NCBI RefSeq assembly: GCF_011927945.1
Contig: NZ_JAATJM010000001.1
Coordinates: forward strand, 1,869,501 to 1,933,500
Direction of reading: 5' to 3'
DNA length: 64,000 bases
Origin: Brevundimonas alba
GTDB lineage: Bacteria > Pseudomonadota > Alphaproteobacteria > Caulobacterales > Caulobacteraceae
Position numbers and translations under genes: made by a program
Notes under the pieces: generated by a model
Seen by the model: the letters and a program-made list of their open reading frames with translations, nothing else
Database searches by the model: none
Told to the model about the DNA's origin: nothing
Shown here: piece after piece, positions 34,809-43,754 of the stretch
How the letters are laid out: each line of letters begins with the position of its first letter
How positions within the stretch are numbered: position 1 is the first letter of the stretch

Positions 34809-35621
34809 ATGCTCCACATCGCCGCGGCCGTGTTAGCACTGACCGATCCGTCAGGACCGATCGTGGACGCGCGCATCGCCGATATCATCGCGGATCCCGA
34901 GCGCTACGGTGGCCAGACCCTGAGCATCCGCGGCCAGATCGACGCCTGCTACGGCTTCACCTGTTCGATCTGTCCGGAGGAAATGACGCCCGCGACGGCG
35001 AACGACGAGCAGTGCCTGCGCATCTCCTTCGACAGCTATATGAGCGAAGAAGATACGAAGGGGCCCCGGGACGCCCTTTGGACGCCCTCGGCGCGGAGCC
35101 TCGTCGAAGAAACCTTCCGCTTCTCGGTGGTTACGGCCGAGGGAGTGTTCAATCCGGAGTGCCTGACCGGGCGGCCTTGGCCACCCGAAGCGCCTGCCTC
35201 GAACGCCGACGAAGTCGTGGAGATCGTCTGCGTAGACAGGGCAGTCACTTGGGGCGGCGTAGTTGTCAGGGCGGTGCACCGCCGCATCCCGTCCAACGAC
35301 GGTCTGGTATTCGACGTGGATTTCGGGGTGTTGACGTCGGCTCCGGCGGAGATCGCCGTGCAGGTCGAAACGGCCTACCGGGACTATCTGGTTTCGCTTG
35401 ACGATGGGCCGGAAGACCGGCCGCTGGCCGTCTTCGTGCCGCAGTCCCCCGACTTCAGGCCGGCGGGAGAAGAGGCGCGCCTCTGCATCTGCCTCAAAGA
35501 GGAGTGCGGGGGTGATTGGCCTGTTCGCGACATCAGCCTCCGGGCTCGCACTCCCAACGACCCCTACGTTTGCTATTCCGCGCTGCGCATCGCCGGAGTG
35601 TGGCGCGTCTACCCGGACTAA
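34809..35621 (+). CDS. Conserved hypothetical exported protein (270 aa)
   Basis: Family not recognised. The N-terminus MLHIAAAVLALTDPSG is a short signal-like segment. The first half has an OB-like strand pattern (PERYGGQTLSIRGQIDACYG) followed by a Cys cluster FTCSICPEEM and EQCLRISF, then a Trp/Pro-rich middle (LTGRPWPPEAPAS) and a second Cys pair late (LCICLKEECGG). Disulphides would fit a periplasmic location. A purine-rich GGGGGAGGG precedes the ATG. It converges on bfr with no shared pathway evident. Confidence 0.72.
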   Translation: MLHIAAAVLALTDPSGPIVDARIADIIADPERYGGQTLSIRGQIDACYGFTCSICPEEMTPATANDEQCLRISFDSYMSEEDTKGPRDALWTPSARSLVEETFRFSVVTAEGVFNPECLTGRPWPPEAPASNADEVVEIVCVDRAVTWGGVVVRAVHRRIPSNDGLVFDVDFGVLTSAPAEIAVQVETAYRDYLVSLDDGPEDRPLAVFVPQSPDFRPAGEEARLCICLKEECGGDWPVRDISLRARTPNDPYVCYSALRIAGVWRVYPD

Positions 35622-35624
35622 CGG

Positions 35625-36125
35625 CTAGTTCCCCGTCGCGCTGCGATCCGGGGCGATCTCGGTCATGGCCGACTGCAGGTAGTTCTGCTCGCCCAGCTGT
35701 TCGATCAGCTTGTGCTGCGCCTCGAGGAAGTCGATGTGCTCCTCGGTGTCGGCGAGGATCTCGGTCAGGATCTGGCGGCTGATGAAGTCTGAAGCCGCCT
35801 CGCACTGGGCGATGCCGGCCAGCAGGGTGTCGCGCCCACCCAGCTCCAGCGACAGGTCGGCGCCGAAGCATTCGACCACGCTCTCGCCGATCTTCAGCTT
35901 GTGCAGGTCCTGCAGGTTCGGCAGGCCATCGAGGAACAGCACGCGCTTGATCAGCTTGTCGGCGTGTTTCATCTCGCCGATCGACTCGTCGTAGATGATC
36001 TGGCCGAGGTGCTTGAGGCCCCAGCTCTCGAACATCCGGGCGTGCAGGAAGTACTGGTTGACCGCCGTCAGCTCGTTGGTCAGCACCGCGTTCAGGGTGC
36101 GGATGATCGCGGGGTCGCCCTTCAT
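35625..36125 (-). CDS. bfr: Bacterioferritin
   Basis: A 166-residue haem-containing 24-mer ferritin that stores iron as a mineral core. Ferroxidase ligands are in place: ELTAVNQYFLHARMFESWGL with the first Glu, YDESIGEMKHADKLIKRVLF with E-x-x-H, and later LTEILADTEEHIDFLEAQHK with E-x-x-H. The haem Met lies in the segment IGEMKHAD or near it, as usual for Bfr. The start is ATG 36125. bfd lies 148 bases upstream on the same strand, the classic storage-release pair. Confidence 0.96.
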   Translation of the reverse strand: MKGDPAIIRTLNAVLTNELTAVNQYFLHARMFESWGLKHLGQIIYDESIGEMKHADKLIKRVLFLDGLPNLQDLHKLKIGESVVECFGADLSLELGGRDTLLAGIAQCEAASDFISRQILTEILADTEEHIDFLEAQHKLIEQLGEQNYLQSAMTEIAPDRSATGN

Positions 36126-36273
36126 GGCATCGTCCTCAGGTCGGGCGGCGATCCGTCCGGATTCGCCGCGTGGAGACGCGGTTCATAACACGTGCGAACG
36201 CTGCGTGTTCACTTGCGAACACTTATCACAACATTGAAAATGCGAGTAAATCTCGCCCGCAACAGGCCCGCGG

Positions 36274-36459
36274 CTACTCGGCGGCCATGGCGAAGGCCTG
36301 GCGGCTTTCCTGGATCATTTCGCGCATCTCGCAGACGCATTTGGCGCATTGCGCGGCGCACTGGTGGCGCACGAAGACGTCGCGGGGACGGGTCGCGCCG
36401 GCCTCGATGGCGGCGGCGACATCTCGCTTGCGAAGACCGTTGCAGTTGCAGACGTACAC
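36274..36459 (-). CDS. bfd: Bacterioferritin-associated ferredoxin
   Basis: A 61-residue 2Fe-2S protein that delivers electrons to bacterioferritin to mobilise stored iron. It starts MYVCNCNGL with Cys4 and Cys6, and the second pair is in HQCAAQCAKCVCEMREMI (Cys38 and Cys41 by comparison with E. coli Bfd). Two extra Cys, 34 and 43, flank that pair. It is transcribed toward bfr, and iron-box-like sequences lie upstream. Expression is expected to rise under iron starvation. Confidence 0.95.
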   Translation of the reverse strand: MYVCNCNGLRKRDVAAAIEAGATRPRDVFVRHQCAAQCAKCVCEMREMIQESRQAFAMAAE

Positions 36460-36474
36460 GAGGCGAACCCGGCG

Positions 36475-36529
36475 ATTGCGAATGGTTCTCCATAGCAGGC
36501 CAAATGCGGCGAATGCAAGTCGTTCGCAT
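36475..36529. promoter_or_regulatory. Possible Fur/iron-responsive sites upstream of bfd
   Basis: On the minus strand GGAGAACCATTCGCAAT (36475-36494 region) resembles half of alphaproteobacterial Fur boxes with GAGAATCATTCGCA. A second imperfect palindrome has ATGCG at 36504-36508 and CGCAT at 36525-36529, with GCGAA/TTCGC nested inside. Both lie in the 148-base gap between bfd and the divergent beta-propeller gene, so they could serve both. Fur and Irr cannot be told apart by eye. Confidence 0.4.
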
Positions 36530-36607
36530 CAGCCGCCGTCAGGTTTCGGTGGTTGTCGCGAGGCGGGAACTCTGATGACATCGTGCTTCAGGTTGTGGAG
36601 GGGCGTC

Positions 36608-38560
36608 ATGGCGGGTCGTCGGGTCGGAATTCGGATCGCTCTGGTCCTGCTGGCCCTCGCCTGGCCCGCCGCTGCGCTGGCCCAGACCGCGCCCTCCCTC
36701 GAACCCGTCGGCTCGCCGGAAGAACTGCAGCAGATCCTCGAGGCGGCCGAGCCGGACTGCGACATCACGCCGGAACTCTGCCCGGCCGCGCAGGACCCCT
36801 CTGCCGACCAGACGGCCGTGGAGGAGGTCGTCGTCACCGGTGTCCGGGTCGCTGCGCCCAGCATCACCAACAACCAGTCCGTCGGCGTGGACGAAGGCGA
36901 TGTCGTCAAGGCGCGAGGTTCGACCCTAGTCATCCTGCGTCGCGGCAGGCTGTTCACGGTCGACACCGCCGGCGGCCGTCTGCGCCTCGTCGACACCATC
37001 GAAGCGTATCCGCCCGGAGCCGACGCCGCCTACGACTGGTACGACGAGATGCTCGTCTCCGGCGACCGGGTCGTCGTCATCGGCTACAGCTACGGACGCG
37101 GCGGGACTGAGATCAACCGCTTCCTGATGGACGCGGCCGGGCGCCTGACGTTCGAGGACAGCCACCACCTCCGGTCCAGCGACTACTACTCGTCGCGCAA
37201 CTACGCCTCGAGGCTCGTGGGCGGCGAATTGGTCGTCTACACGCCGGTCGACACCGGCCCGACGGCCGATCCGCTCGAGCTTACACCGACCCTCAGCCGC
37301 TGGCGCTCCGACGCCGACGACGACGCGACGGGCATCCGCCTGCTGCGGGCCGAGGACATCTACCGGGCGCCGGGTCTTGGGGAGCGACCCGACGTCTGGG
37401 CCGACACCATCCACACCGTCATCCGCTGCGACCTGTCGGTGAAAGACCTGAACTGCACCGCCACCGGCATCCTCGGCCCCGAGTCCCGGAACTTCTACGT
37501 CGCCCCGACCGCCGTCTACGTCTGGATGGGCGAGAGCCGCTGGAACCTGCCCAAGGGCGAGGAGCCGGACGCCTGGCTTTACCGCGTGCCGCTGGACGGC
37601 GGACGGCCGCAGGCGGCGGCGACGCGCGGCATGCCGATCGACCAGTTCTCCTTCCGCGAAGACCCCGAGGACGCCCTGATCAACGTCATGGTCGTCTCGG
37701 ACAGCGAAGGCGACGGCATGTGGGGCTCCGAGAGCGCCCGGGGCGACGCCGCCCTGCTGCGGCTGCCCTTCGCCCGCTTCGGCGACGGCGAGTCCGGGCC
37801 GGTGGCCGACGACTATCGCATCCTGCCGGCCATGGCCGCCGGATGGGGCGCCCAGAACCGCTTCGTCGGCGGCCACCTGCTGTACGCGGACGTGCTGCGC
37901 AAGGAGTACAGCAAGGACAACGACGCCGCCCCGGACGAGGAGGGCCGTCTCACGGTGGTGCCGCTCGACGGCGGTCCGCTGGTCCGCTTCATGGTGCCCG
38001 GGCAGATCGGCCGCATCGAGCAGATGGGTCCCGACGCCCTGGCCGTGTCCAGCGGGGAGGACGTCTTCTTCACCTCCATCGACCTGCAGACCCCGCGCCC
38101 GACCATCTCGGACCAGTTCGTCATGGTCGGCTCCGAAGAGACCGAGAGCCGCAGCCACGCCTTCTACTACCGGCCCGATCCCTCCAGCCCCGACGGCGCG
38201 CGTGGCGTGCTCGGCCTGCCCGTGACCAAGCCGCTGCCGCCGGAGCGCGCCGCGGTCGCCGGTCAGTACGGACAGCTGGAGACCATTGCCTATCTCCGGC
38301 GCGACGGCGGCGGGCGGCTGCGCGACCTCGGCGGGCTGGAGGCCAGCCCGGTTCAGGAACGGATCGACGACGGCTGTGTCGCCTCCTGCATCGACTGGTA
38401 CGGCGACGCGCGCCCGATCTTCCTCGGCGATCGCATCTTCGCCCTGCTCGGCTATGAGATCGTGGAGGGCCGGGAGCAGGGCGGACGCATCCGCGAACTG
38501 CGCCGCATCGACGTGACCCCGCCGCCGCCGCCCGGCCCGCGTCCCTATTATACGGATTGA
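36608..38560 (+). CDS. Secreted beta-propeller domain protein with TonB-box-like N-terminus
   Basis: A 650-residue exported protein. The signal peptide ends AAALAQ (about residue 26). From residue about 90 on it matches the beta-propeller domain family PF09826 ([35 protein letters not shown], and repeated blade-like strands such as [20 protein letters not shown]). An unusual feature is [14 protein letters not shown] at residues 71-84, which looks like the TonB box/plug start of Caulobacterales TonB-dependent receptors. Cys pairs ([19 protein letters not shown]) suggest disulphides. Function unknown; possibly an outer-membrane-associated binding protein. Confidence 0.82.
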   Translation: MAGRRVGIRIALVLLALAWPAAALAQTAPSLEPVGSPEELQQILEAAEPDCDITPELCPAAQDPSADQTAVEEVVVTGVRVAAPSITNNQSVGVDEGDVVKARGSTLVILRRGRLFTVDTAGGRLRLVDTIEAYPPGADAAYDWYDEMLVSGDRVVVIGYSYGRGGTEINRFLMDAAGRLTFEDSHHLRSSDYYSSRNYASRLVGGELVVYTPVDTGPTADPLELTPTLSRWRSDADDDATGIRLLRAEDIYRAPGLGERPDVWADTIHTVIRCDLSVKDLNCTATGILGPESRNFYVAPTAVYVWMGESRWNLPKGEEPDAWLYRVPLDGGRPQAAATRGMPIDQFSFREDPEDALINVMVVSDSEGDGMWGSESARGDAALLRLPFARFGDGESGPVADDYRILPAMAAGWGAQNRFVGGHLLYADVLRKEYSKDNDAAPDEEGRLTVVPLDGGPLVRFMVPGQIGRIEQMGPDALAVSSGEDVFFTSIDLQTPRPTISDQFVMVGSEETESRSHAFYYRPDPSSPDGARGVLGLPVTKPLPPERAAVAGQYGQLETIAYLRRDGGGRLRDLGGLEASPVQERIDDGCVASCIDWYGDARPIFLGDRIFALLGYEIVEGREQGGRIRELRRIDVTPPPPPGPRPYYTD

Positions 38561-38591
38561 CGGAGCGTCCCCGCCGCCGCACTTCCCCGGC

Positions 38592-39251
38592 ATGGCCAGA
38601 GAACCCGTCGTCCCGCCGCGCCCGCCCTGCCGGCTGTATCTGATCACCCCGCCGGCGATCGCGGACCTGAACGCCTTCGCGCGCGTGCTGGACGAGGCGC
38701 TGGCCGCCAGCGACGTCGCCGCCCTGCAGATCCGGCTCAAGCCCGCCGACGACGCCGCCATTCTCGCGGCCGTCGCGGCGCTGGCCCCCGTCGCCCGGGC
38801 ACGCGGGGTGGCGGTGCTGCTCAACGACCGTCCCGACCTCGCCGCCCGCTCGGGCTGCGACGGGGTGCATATCGGCCAGTCCGACGCCTCGCTCGCCGAG
38901 GCCCGCCGCGCCCTGGGCCCCGACGCCATGATCGGCGTGACCTGTCACGACAGCCGGGAGCTGGCCATGGACGCCGCCGAGGCCGGGGCCGACTATGTCG
39001 CCTTCGGGGCCTTCTTCCCGACCACGACCAAGGAAACGGCGCACCGACCCGATCCGGAAGTCCTGACCATCTGGCAGGAGACGGTCGAAGTTCCCTGCGT
39101 CGCCATCGGCGGGATTACGCCCGAAAACGCCGGCGATCTGGCCCGGGCCGGCGCGGACTTCGTCGCCGTCAGCGCCGCGGTCTGGGGCCATCCGGAAGGC
39201 GCCGCCGCCGCGGTTCGCGCCTTCAACCAAGCGCTGGCCGCAAACGCCTGA
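38592..39251 (+). CDS. thiE: Thiamine phosphate synthase
   Basis: A 219-residue TIM-barrel enzyme joining hydroxymethylpyrimidine diphosphate and thiazole phosphate. Motifs: [71 protein letters not shown] with the diphosphate-loop Thr triplet, and [13 protein letters not shown]. The length is typical. It is placed 31 bases after the beta-propeller gene but may have its own signals. No TPP riboswitch was identified upstream. Confidence 0.94.
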   Translation: MAREPVVPPRPPCRLYLITPPAIADLNAFARVLDEALAASDVAALQIRLKPADDAAILAAVAALAPVARARGVAVLLNDRPDLAARSGCDGVHIGQSDASLAEARRALGPDAMIGVTCHDSRELAMDAAEAGADYVAFGAFFPTTTKETAHRPDPEVLTIWQETVEVPCVAIGGITPENAGDLARAGADFVAVSAAVWGHPEGAAAAVRAFNQALAANA

Positions 39252-39320
39252 CCTTCAGGGGATATTAGGAAGCAGCGGGCTAAGGAAACCGCAAGACAAG
39301 GCTCCTCCCCCGGACTCCGC

Positions 39321-41018
39321 ATGCTCATGAGCCGCGCGCTCGACCCGTCAGAACCGGTTGTGGCCCCCAAGGCCGCCGCCAAGGCGCGCGCCGATGCGCC
39401 CGTCGCGGTCAACAGCGCCGTCGCCTTCTTCCGCGAGCCGCTTGCGCCCATCTTCACCGCCATGGCCGTGATGGTGCTGGTGGTGCTGTGCATCCAGTTC
39501 GCCCGCACCGCCGGCCTCGTCGCCGCCCTGTGGGGCGCGGGCGGTCTGGCCGTCGCGGTCTGGCTCCGCAATGCGCGCGGGCCGTCCTACGACCTCTGTT
39601 TCGCGGGTCTTCTGGCCACCGGCATCGTCGCCGGCGAGCTGCTGGCCGGCAATTCCTACGCCCTCAGCGCCCTGTTCACCGTCATCAACATGGTGGAGAT
39701 CGTGACCGCCGTGCTGCTGGCGCGGCGGTTCGCCCCGACGCTCAATCTGGCGACGGTCGACGGCGCCTGCCGCTTCCTGCTCAACGCCGCCGTCATCGCG
39801 CCCATTCCCGCCGCCCTCGCGGCGGCCGGCGCCCTGTACTGGCTCGAGGGCGCGGACCCCCTCTACAGCTTCCAGACCTGGTGGTTCGGCCATGCGCTGG
39901 GCATCGCCGTGATCGGCGCCTTCGGCCTGTCGCTGACCCGCCGTCACGTGATCATGCTGCGCAATCCGGTCCGCGCGGCCGAGGCGGCGGTGCTGCTGGC
40001 CCTTCTGGTGGCCGTCTGCGTCGGCGTCTTCTTCCAGTCCAAGGTCCAGATCGGCTTCGTCGTCGTGCCGATCCTGATCCTGTTCGCGGCCCGCTTCCGC
40101 GTGCTCGGCGTATCCACCGCTCTCGTCCTCGTCGCCATCACCGCCGTCGGCGGCGCCATGATGGGCCGCGGTCCGTTCATTTCCGCCGGCCCCGGCCTCG
40201 CCGATCAGGCCCTGCTGGCCCAGCTGATGGTGCTGCTCGGCTGCATGCCCATCCTGCTGGTCGCTTCGCTGCTTGAGGAGCGCGACCGCCTGTCCGACCG
40301 CGCCAAGGCCGGCCAAACCCGCGCCGAACGCGCCTCCGAGGCCAAGTCCCGCCTGCTCGCCAACGTCGCCCACGAGATCAAGAGCCCGGTCGGCGGCGTC
40401 ATCGGCATCGGCGAACTGTGGAAGGCCGGCCAGCTGGGCGAGATCACCCCGACCCAGGCCGAAATGGCCGAAATGCTGGTCAAGACCGCCCGTCAGGTCG
40501 AGGCCCTCGCCCATGACCTGCTCGATGTGGCCCGTGCCGAGTCCGGCGCGGTCAAGGTCGAGCTGCGCCCCACCGACGTGCCCGGTGTCCTCGAGGACGT
40601 CCGCCGCGCTACCGCCCTGCGCCCCGAGGCGAAGGACGTGCGCCTGCATGTGATCAGCGAGGGCGACGGCTTGATCGCCCTGGCCGACTCCCAGCGCCTG
40701 ACCCAGGTCATCGCCAACCTCGCCTCCAACGCCGTCAAATACGGCGGCGAGGGCGGGCAGGTGATCTTCCGCGCCAGCAAGATCTACGACGGCGTCCGCA
40801 TCGAGGTCATCGACCGCGGCCCCGGCCTCTCGCCCGAGAAACAGGCCCAGCTGTTCGAGCCGTTCAACCGTCTCGGCCTCGAACGCTCGACGGTCGAGGG
40901 CCACGGCATCGGTCTGGCCCTCGCCAAGCGGCTGGTCGAGCTGCAGGGCGGGACGATCGGCGTGACCTCGACGCCCGGCGAAGGCGCGGCCTTCTGGGTC
41001 GAACTCCCCGCCGCCTGA
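39321..41018 (+). CDS. MASE1-type membrane sensor histidine kinase
   Basis: A 565-residue inner-membrane kinase. Residues about 40-315 hold eight or so hydrophobic helices of the MASE1 sensor type (WGAGGLAVAVWLRNA, FTVINMVEIVTAVLLARRFAP). A HisKA domain with LLANVAHEIKSPVGGVIG places the phospho-accepting His at 351, followed by an HATPase domain: NLASNAVKYGGEGG (N box), VIDRGPGLSPEKQ, and GIGLALAKRLVELQGG. No receiver is attached and no response-regulator gene is adjacent, so it is orphan. Signal unknown. Confidence 0.92.
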   Translation: MLMSRALDPSEPVVAPKAAAKARADAPVAVNSAVAFFREPLAPIFTAMAVMVLVVLCIQFARTAGLVAALWGAGGLAVAVWLRNARGPSYDLCFAGLLATGIVAGELLAGNSYALSALFTVINMVEIVTAVLLARRFAPTLNLATVDGACRFLLNAAVIAPIPAALAAAGALYWLEGADPLYSFQTWWFGHALGIAVIGAFGLSLTRRHVIMLRNPVRAAEAAVLLALLVAVCVGVFFQSKVQIGFVVVPILILFAARFRVLGVSTALVLVAITAVGGAMMGRGPFISAGPGLADQALLAQLMVLLGCMPILLVASLLEERDRLSDRAKAGQTRAERASEAKSRLLANVAHEIKSPVGGVIGIGELWKAGQLGEITPTQAEMAEMLVKTARQVEALAHDLLDVARAESGAVKVELRPTDVPGVLEDVRRATALRPEAKDVRLHVISEGDGLIALADSQRLTQVIANLASNAVKYGGEGGQVIFRASKIYDGVRIEVIDRGPGLSPEKQAQLFEPFNRLGLERSTVEGHGIGLALAKRLVELQGGTIGVTSTPGEGAAFWVELPAA

Positions 41019-41124
41019 CTGCCGTCAAGCTTTGCGGCGATCCGCCGCGCGGCCGATGGCCCGGTGGACCTTTCGCCCGCCTCGCCGCATTGTCGCGACG
41101 TCATCTCACTGGGGACGTCCCGCC

Positions 41125-42561
41125 GTGGAATTCGACGCCCTGCTGCTGTCGCGACTGCAGTTCGCCTTCACCATCGCCTTCCACATCCTGTTCCCCGCCT
41201 TCACCATCGGGCTGGCGGCCTTCCTCGCCGTGCTCGAGGGCCTCTGGCTCTGGACGAAACGCGACGCCTTCAAGGTGCTCTACCTGTTCTGGGTCAAGAT
41301 CTTCGCCCTCAGCTTCGGCATGGGCGTCGTCTCCGGCGTGGTGCTCAGCTATCAGTTCGGCACCAACTGGTCCGAGTTTATCCGCCTGACCGGCGGCGTC
41401 ATCGGACCCCTGCTGGCCTATGAGGTCCTGACCGCCTTCTTCCTTGAGGCCTCCTTCCTCGGCGTCATGCTGTTCGGCTGGAAGAAGGTCGGTCCGCGCC
41501 TGCATTTCCTCGCCACGGTTCTGGTTGCCGTCGGCACCACCATCTCCGCCTTCTGGATCCTGTCGGCCAACAGTTGGATGCAGACGCCGCAGGGCTTCCA
41601 GATCATGGCCGACGGCCGGTTCGAGGCCACCGACTACATGGCCGTCATCTTTAACCCGAGCTTCCCCTCGCGGCTGGTGCACATGCTGCTCGCCGCCTTC
41701 CTGACCACCGGTCTCGTCGTCGGCGGCGCGTCCGCCTTCCGGGTGCTGAAGGAGCGCGAAGGCCCGCCTGTCACCGGCTGGACCGAGAGCCGCATCTCCC
41801 TTGTCATGGCCGTCGGCCTGATCGCCGTCCTCGCGCCGCTGCAGCTGCTCGCCGGCCACTGGTCGGGCGAGGTGGCGCACGAGCATCAGCCGTCCAAGCT
41901 TGCGGCCATCGAGGGCTATTGGGACAGCCAGGCCGATCCGCCCCTGCACGTCTTCGGCATCCCCGACCGCGACGCCCAGAAGAACCATTTCCAGATCTCG
42001 ATCCCGCACGCCGGCGCTCTCGTCCAGAACATCGACCGCGACGAGGTGGTCAAGGGACTGAAGGCCTTCCCGCGCGAGGATCAGCCGCCGCCCTTCATCC
42101 CCTTCTTCGGCTTCCGCATCATGGTCGGCCTGGGCCTGCTGATGATCCTGCTCGGCGGGGTCGGCGCCGTGCTGATCTGGCGCCGGAAGCTGTTCGCCAG
42201 CCGCTGGTTCCTGCGCTTCTGCGTAGCCATGGGGCCGGCCGGTTTCATCGCCGTCCTGGCCGGCTGGATGGTCACCGAGGTCGGCCGCCAGCCTTGGGTC
42301 GTCTACGGCGTCCTGCGCACCCGCGACGCCATCTCGCCGGTCACCACGGGGCAGGTGGCGACCAGCCTCATCGCCTACATGATCGTCTACGCCATCGTCT
42401 TCACCGCCGGCGCGGTCTTCATCCTTCGGCTGATGGCCGAGGGTCCCGTCGCGGCCCTGACCGAGCCCGCGCCGCGTCAGGACCGAGCGCCCGGGAGTTC
42501 GATGGCCAAGGCGCCGGAAGACACGTCACCCGACGATGACGGGCGCGGGGAGGGCCGCTGA
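41125..42561 (+). CDS. cioA: Cytochrome bd-type (CIO) quinol oxidase subunit I
   Basis: A 478-residue haem-bearing subunit of the cyanide-insensitive bd oxidase, which takes electrons from quinol to oxygen with high affinity. It starts with GTG 41125: EFDALLLSRLQFAFTIAFHI carries the conserved haem His, LSYQFGTNWSEF and GRQPWVVYGVLRT are diagnostic. The quinol (Q) loop is short, as in the CIO branch. The C-terminus is extended and polar (about 30 residues). It overlaps cioB by one base. ATG-less start; upstream ATGs give poor N-termini. Confidence 0.95.
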   Translation: MEFDALLLSRLQFAFTIAFHILFPAFTIGLAAFLAVLEGLWLWTKRDAFKVLYLFWVKIFALSFGMGVVSGVVLSYQFGTNWSEFIRLTGGVIGPLLAYEVLTAFFLEASFLGVMLFGWKKVGPRLHFLATVLVAVGTTISAFWILSANSWMQTPQGFQIMADGRFEATDYMAVIFNPSFPSRLVHMLLAAFLTTGLVVGGASAFRVLKEREGPPVTGWTESRISLVMAVGLIAVLAPLQLLAGHWSGEVAHEHQPSKLAAIEGYWDSQADPPLHVFGIPDRDAQKNHFQISIPHAGALVQNIDRDEVVKGLKAFPREDQPPPFIPFFGFRIMVGLGLLMILLGGVGAVLIWRRKLFASRWFLRFCVAMGPAGFIAVLAGWMVTEVGRQPWVVYGVLRTRDAISPVTTGQVATSLIAYMIVYAIVFTAGAVFILRLMAEGPVAALTEPAPRQDRAPGSSMAKAPEDTSPDDDGRGEGR

Positions 42562-43595
42562 TGCTCGATCTGCCTCTGATCTGGGCCGGGCTGATCGCCG
42601 TTGCGGTCCTGCTCTACGTCATGCTCGACGGCTTCGACCTCGGCATCGGCATCCTCTTCCCCTTCGCCAGATCGAAGGAAGAGCGGGACGTGATGATGAA
42701 CACCATCGCCCCCGTCTGGGACGGCAACGAGACCTGGCTGGTGCTGGGCGGCGGCGGCCTGTTGGCCGCCTTCCCCCTGGCCTATTCGGTGCTGATGCCG
42801 GCCCTCTACCTGCCGGTCCTGCTGATGCTCGGCGGCCTGATCCTGCGCGGCGTGGCCTTCGAGTTCCGCTTCCGCGCCCGCAACCGCGGCCGCAAATTCT
42901 GGACCCAGATGTTCGCCGGCGGCTCGATCCTGACGGCGGTCGCCCAGGGCCTGATCCTCGGCGGCTTCATCCAGGGCGTGACCGTCGCCGGCAACCGGTT
43001 CGCGGGCGGGCCGCTCGATTGGCTGACGCCCTACACCCTGCTGGTCGCCGCCGGTATCGTCGCCGGTTACGCCCTGCTCGGCGGGTCATGGCTGATGATG
43101 AAGACCAGCGACAACCTGCATGGCGACGCGAAGCGCTGGACCCTCATCAGCGCCGCCGCCGTCACCCTGCTGCTCGCCGCCGTCAGCATCGCCACCCTGT
43201 TCATCCACCGCCGCATCGCCACGCGCTGGGGCTTCGATCTCAGCGAGGGTTTCGCCGTCGACTGGAGCACCTTGGCGCCGCTTCTGCTCATCCCCGCTCT
43301 CGGCCTCGCCGGCCTTCTGCTGGTCGTCGGCATGGCGCGCCGGGGTTCGCACCGCTGGCCCTTCTTCGGCTCGCTGCTGGTCTTCCTGTCCGGCTATCTC
43401 GGTCTGGCCGCCAGCTTCATGCCGACCATCGTGCCCTATGACATCGGCTTCCGGCAGGCGGCCGCGCCCGACAATGCGCTCGGCCTGATGCTGGTCGGCA
43501 CGTCGGTCATCCTGCCCCTGATCCTCGCCTATACGGCCTGGGTCTATTGGGTCTTCCGCGGCAAGATGACGGAGGAGACCGGCTATCATCATTGA
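42561..43595 (+). CDS. cioB: Cytochrome bd-type quinol oxidase subunit II
   Basis: A 344-residue membrane partner of CioA with eight to nine helices. Typical segments: LDLPLIWAGLIAVAVLLYVM, LDGFDLGIGILFPFA, MMNTIAPVWDGNETWLVLGG, FEFRFRARNRGRKFWTQMFA, and the terminal ILAYTAWVYWVFRGKM. The start ATG shares the A of the cioA stop. Its 3' end overlaps the frame of the DUF2474 small subunit at 43591. Confidence 0.96.
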   Translation: MLDLPLIWAGLIAVAVLLYVMLDGFDLGIGILFPFARSKEERDVMMNTIAPVWDGNETWLVLGGGGLLAAFPLAYSVLMPALYLPVLLMLGGLILRGVAFEFRFRARNRGRKFWTQMFAGGSILTAVAQGLILGGFIQGVTVAGNRFAGGPLDWLTPYTLLVAAGIVAGYALLGGSWLMMKTSDNLHGDAKRWTLISAAAVTLLLAAVSIATLFIHRRIATRWGFDLSEGFAVDWSTLAPLLLIPALGLAGLLLVVGMARRGSHRWPFFGSLLVFLSGYLGLAASFMPTIVPYDIGFRQAAAPDNALGLMLVGTSVILPLILAYTAWVYWVFRGKMTEETGYHH

Positions 43596-43737
43596 GCCCG
43601 TCCCCCCGCCCGAGCCGGGCGCCGAAGCCGGGCCGCTGTGGAAGCGGCTCGCATGGTTCGCGGGGCTCGCGCTCGCCGCCTCCGCCGTCACCGCGGTCGT
43701 CGCCTATGTGCTCAGGGCCTTGCCGTTCGCGGGCTGA
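43591..43737 (+). CDS. DUF2474/CydX-like small subunit of bd oxidase, apparent non-AUG start
   Basis: A 48-codon frame: Pro-rich head (EPVPPPEPGAEAG), then PLWKRLAWFAGLALAASAVT and a membrane helix ending AYVLRALPFAG. The motif P-L-W-K-R-L-x-W-F and one helix match DUF2474, small proteins encoded after cioB that play the stabilising role of CydX. The frame overlaps the cioB stop by 5 bases. Between its upstream stop (43567-43569) and the conserved part there is no ATG, GTG or TTG in frame; ATC (43585, 43588) or ATT (43591) would have to serve, 8-14 bases after AGGAG. Confidence 0.7.
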   Translation: MEPVPPPEPGAEAGPLWKRLAWFAGLALAASAVTAVVAYVLRALPFAG

Positions 43738-43754
43738 GGCGCGACAGTCCGCCC

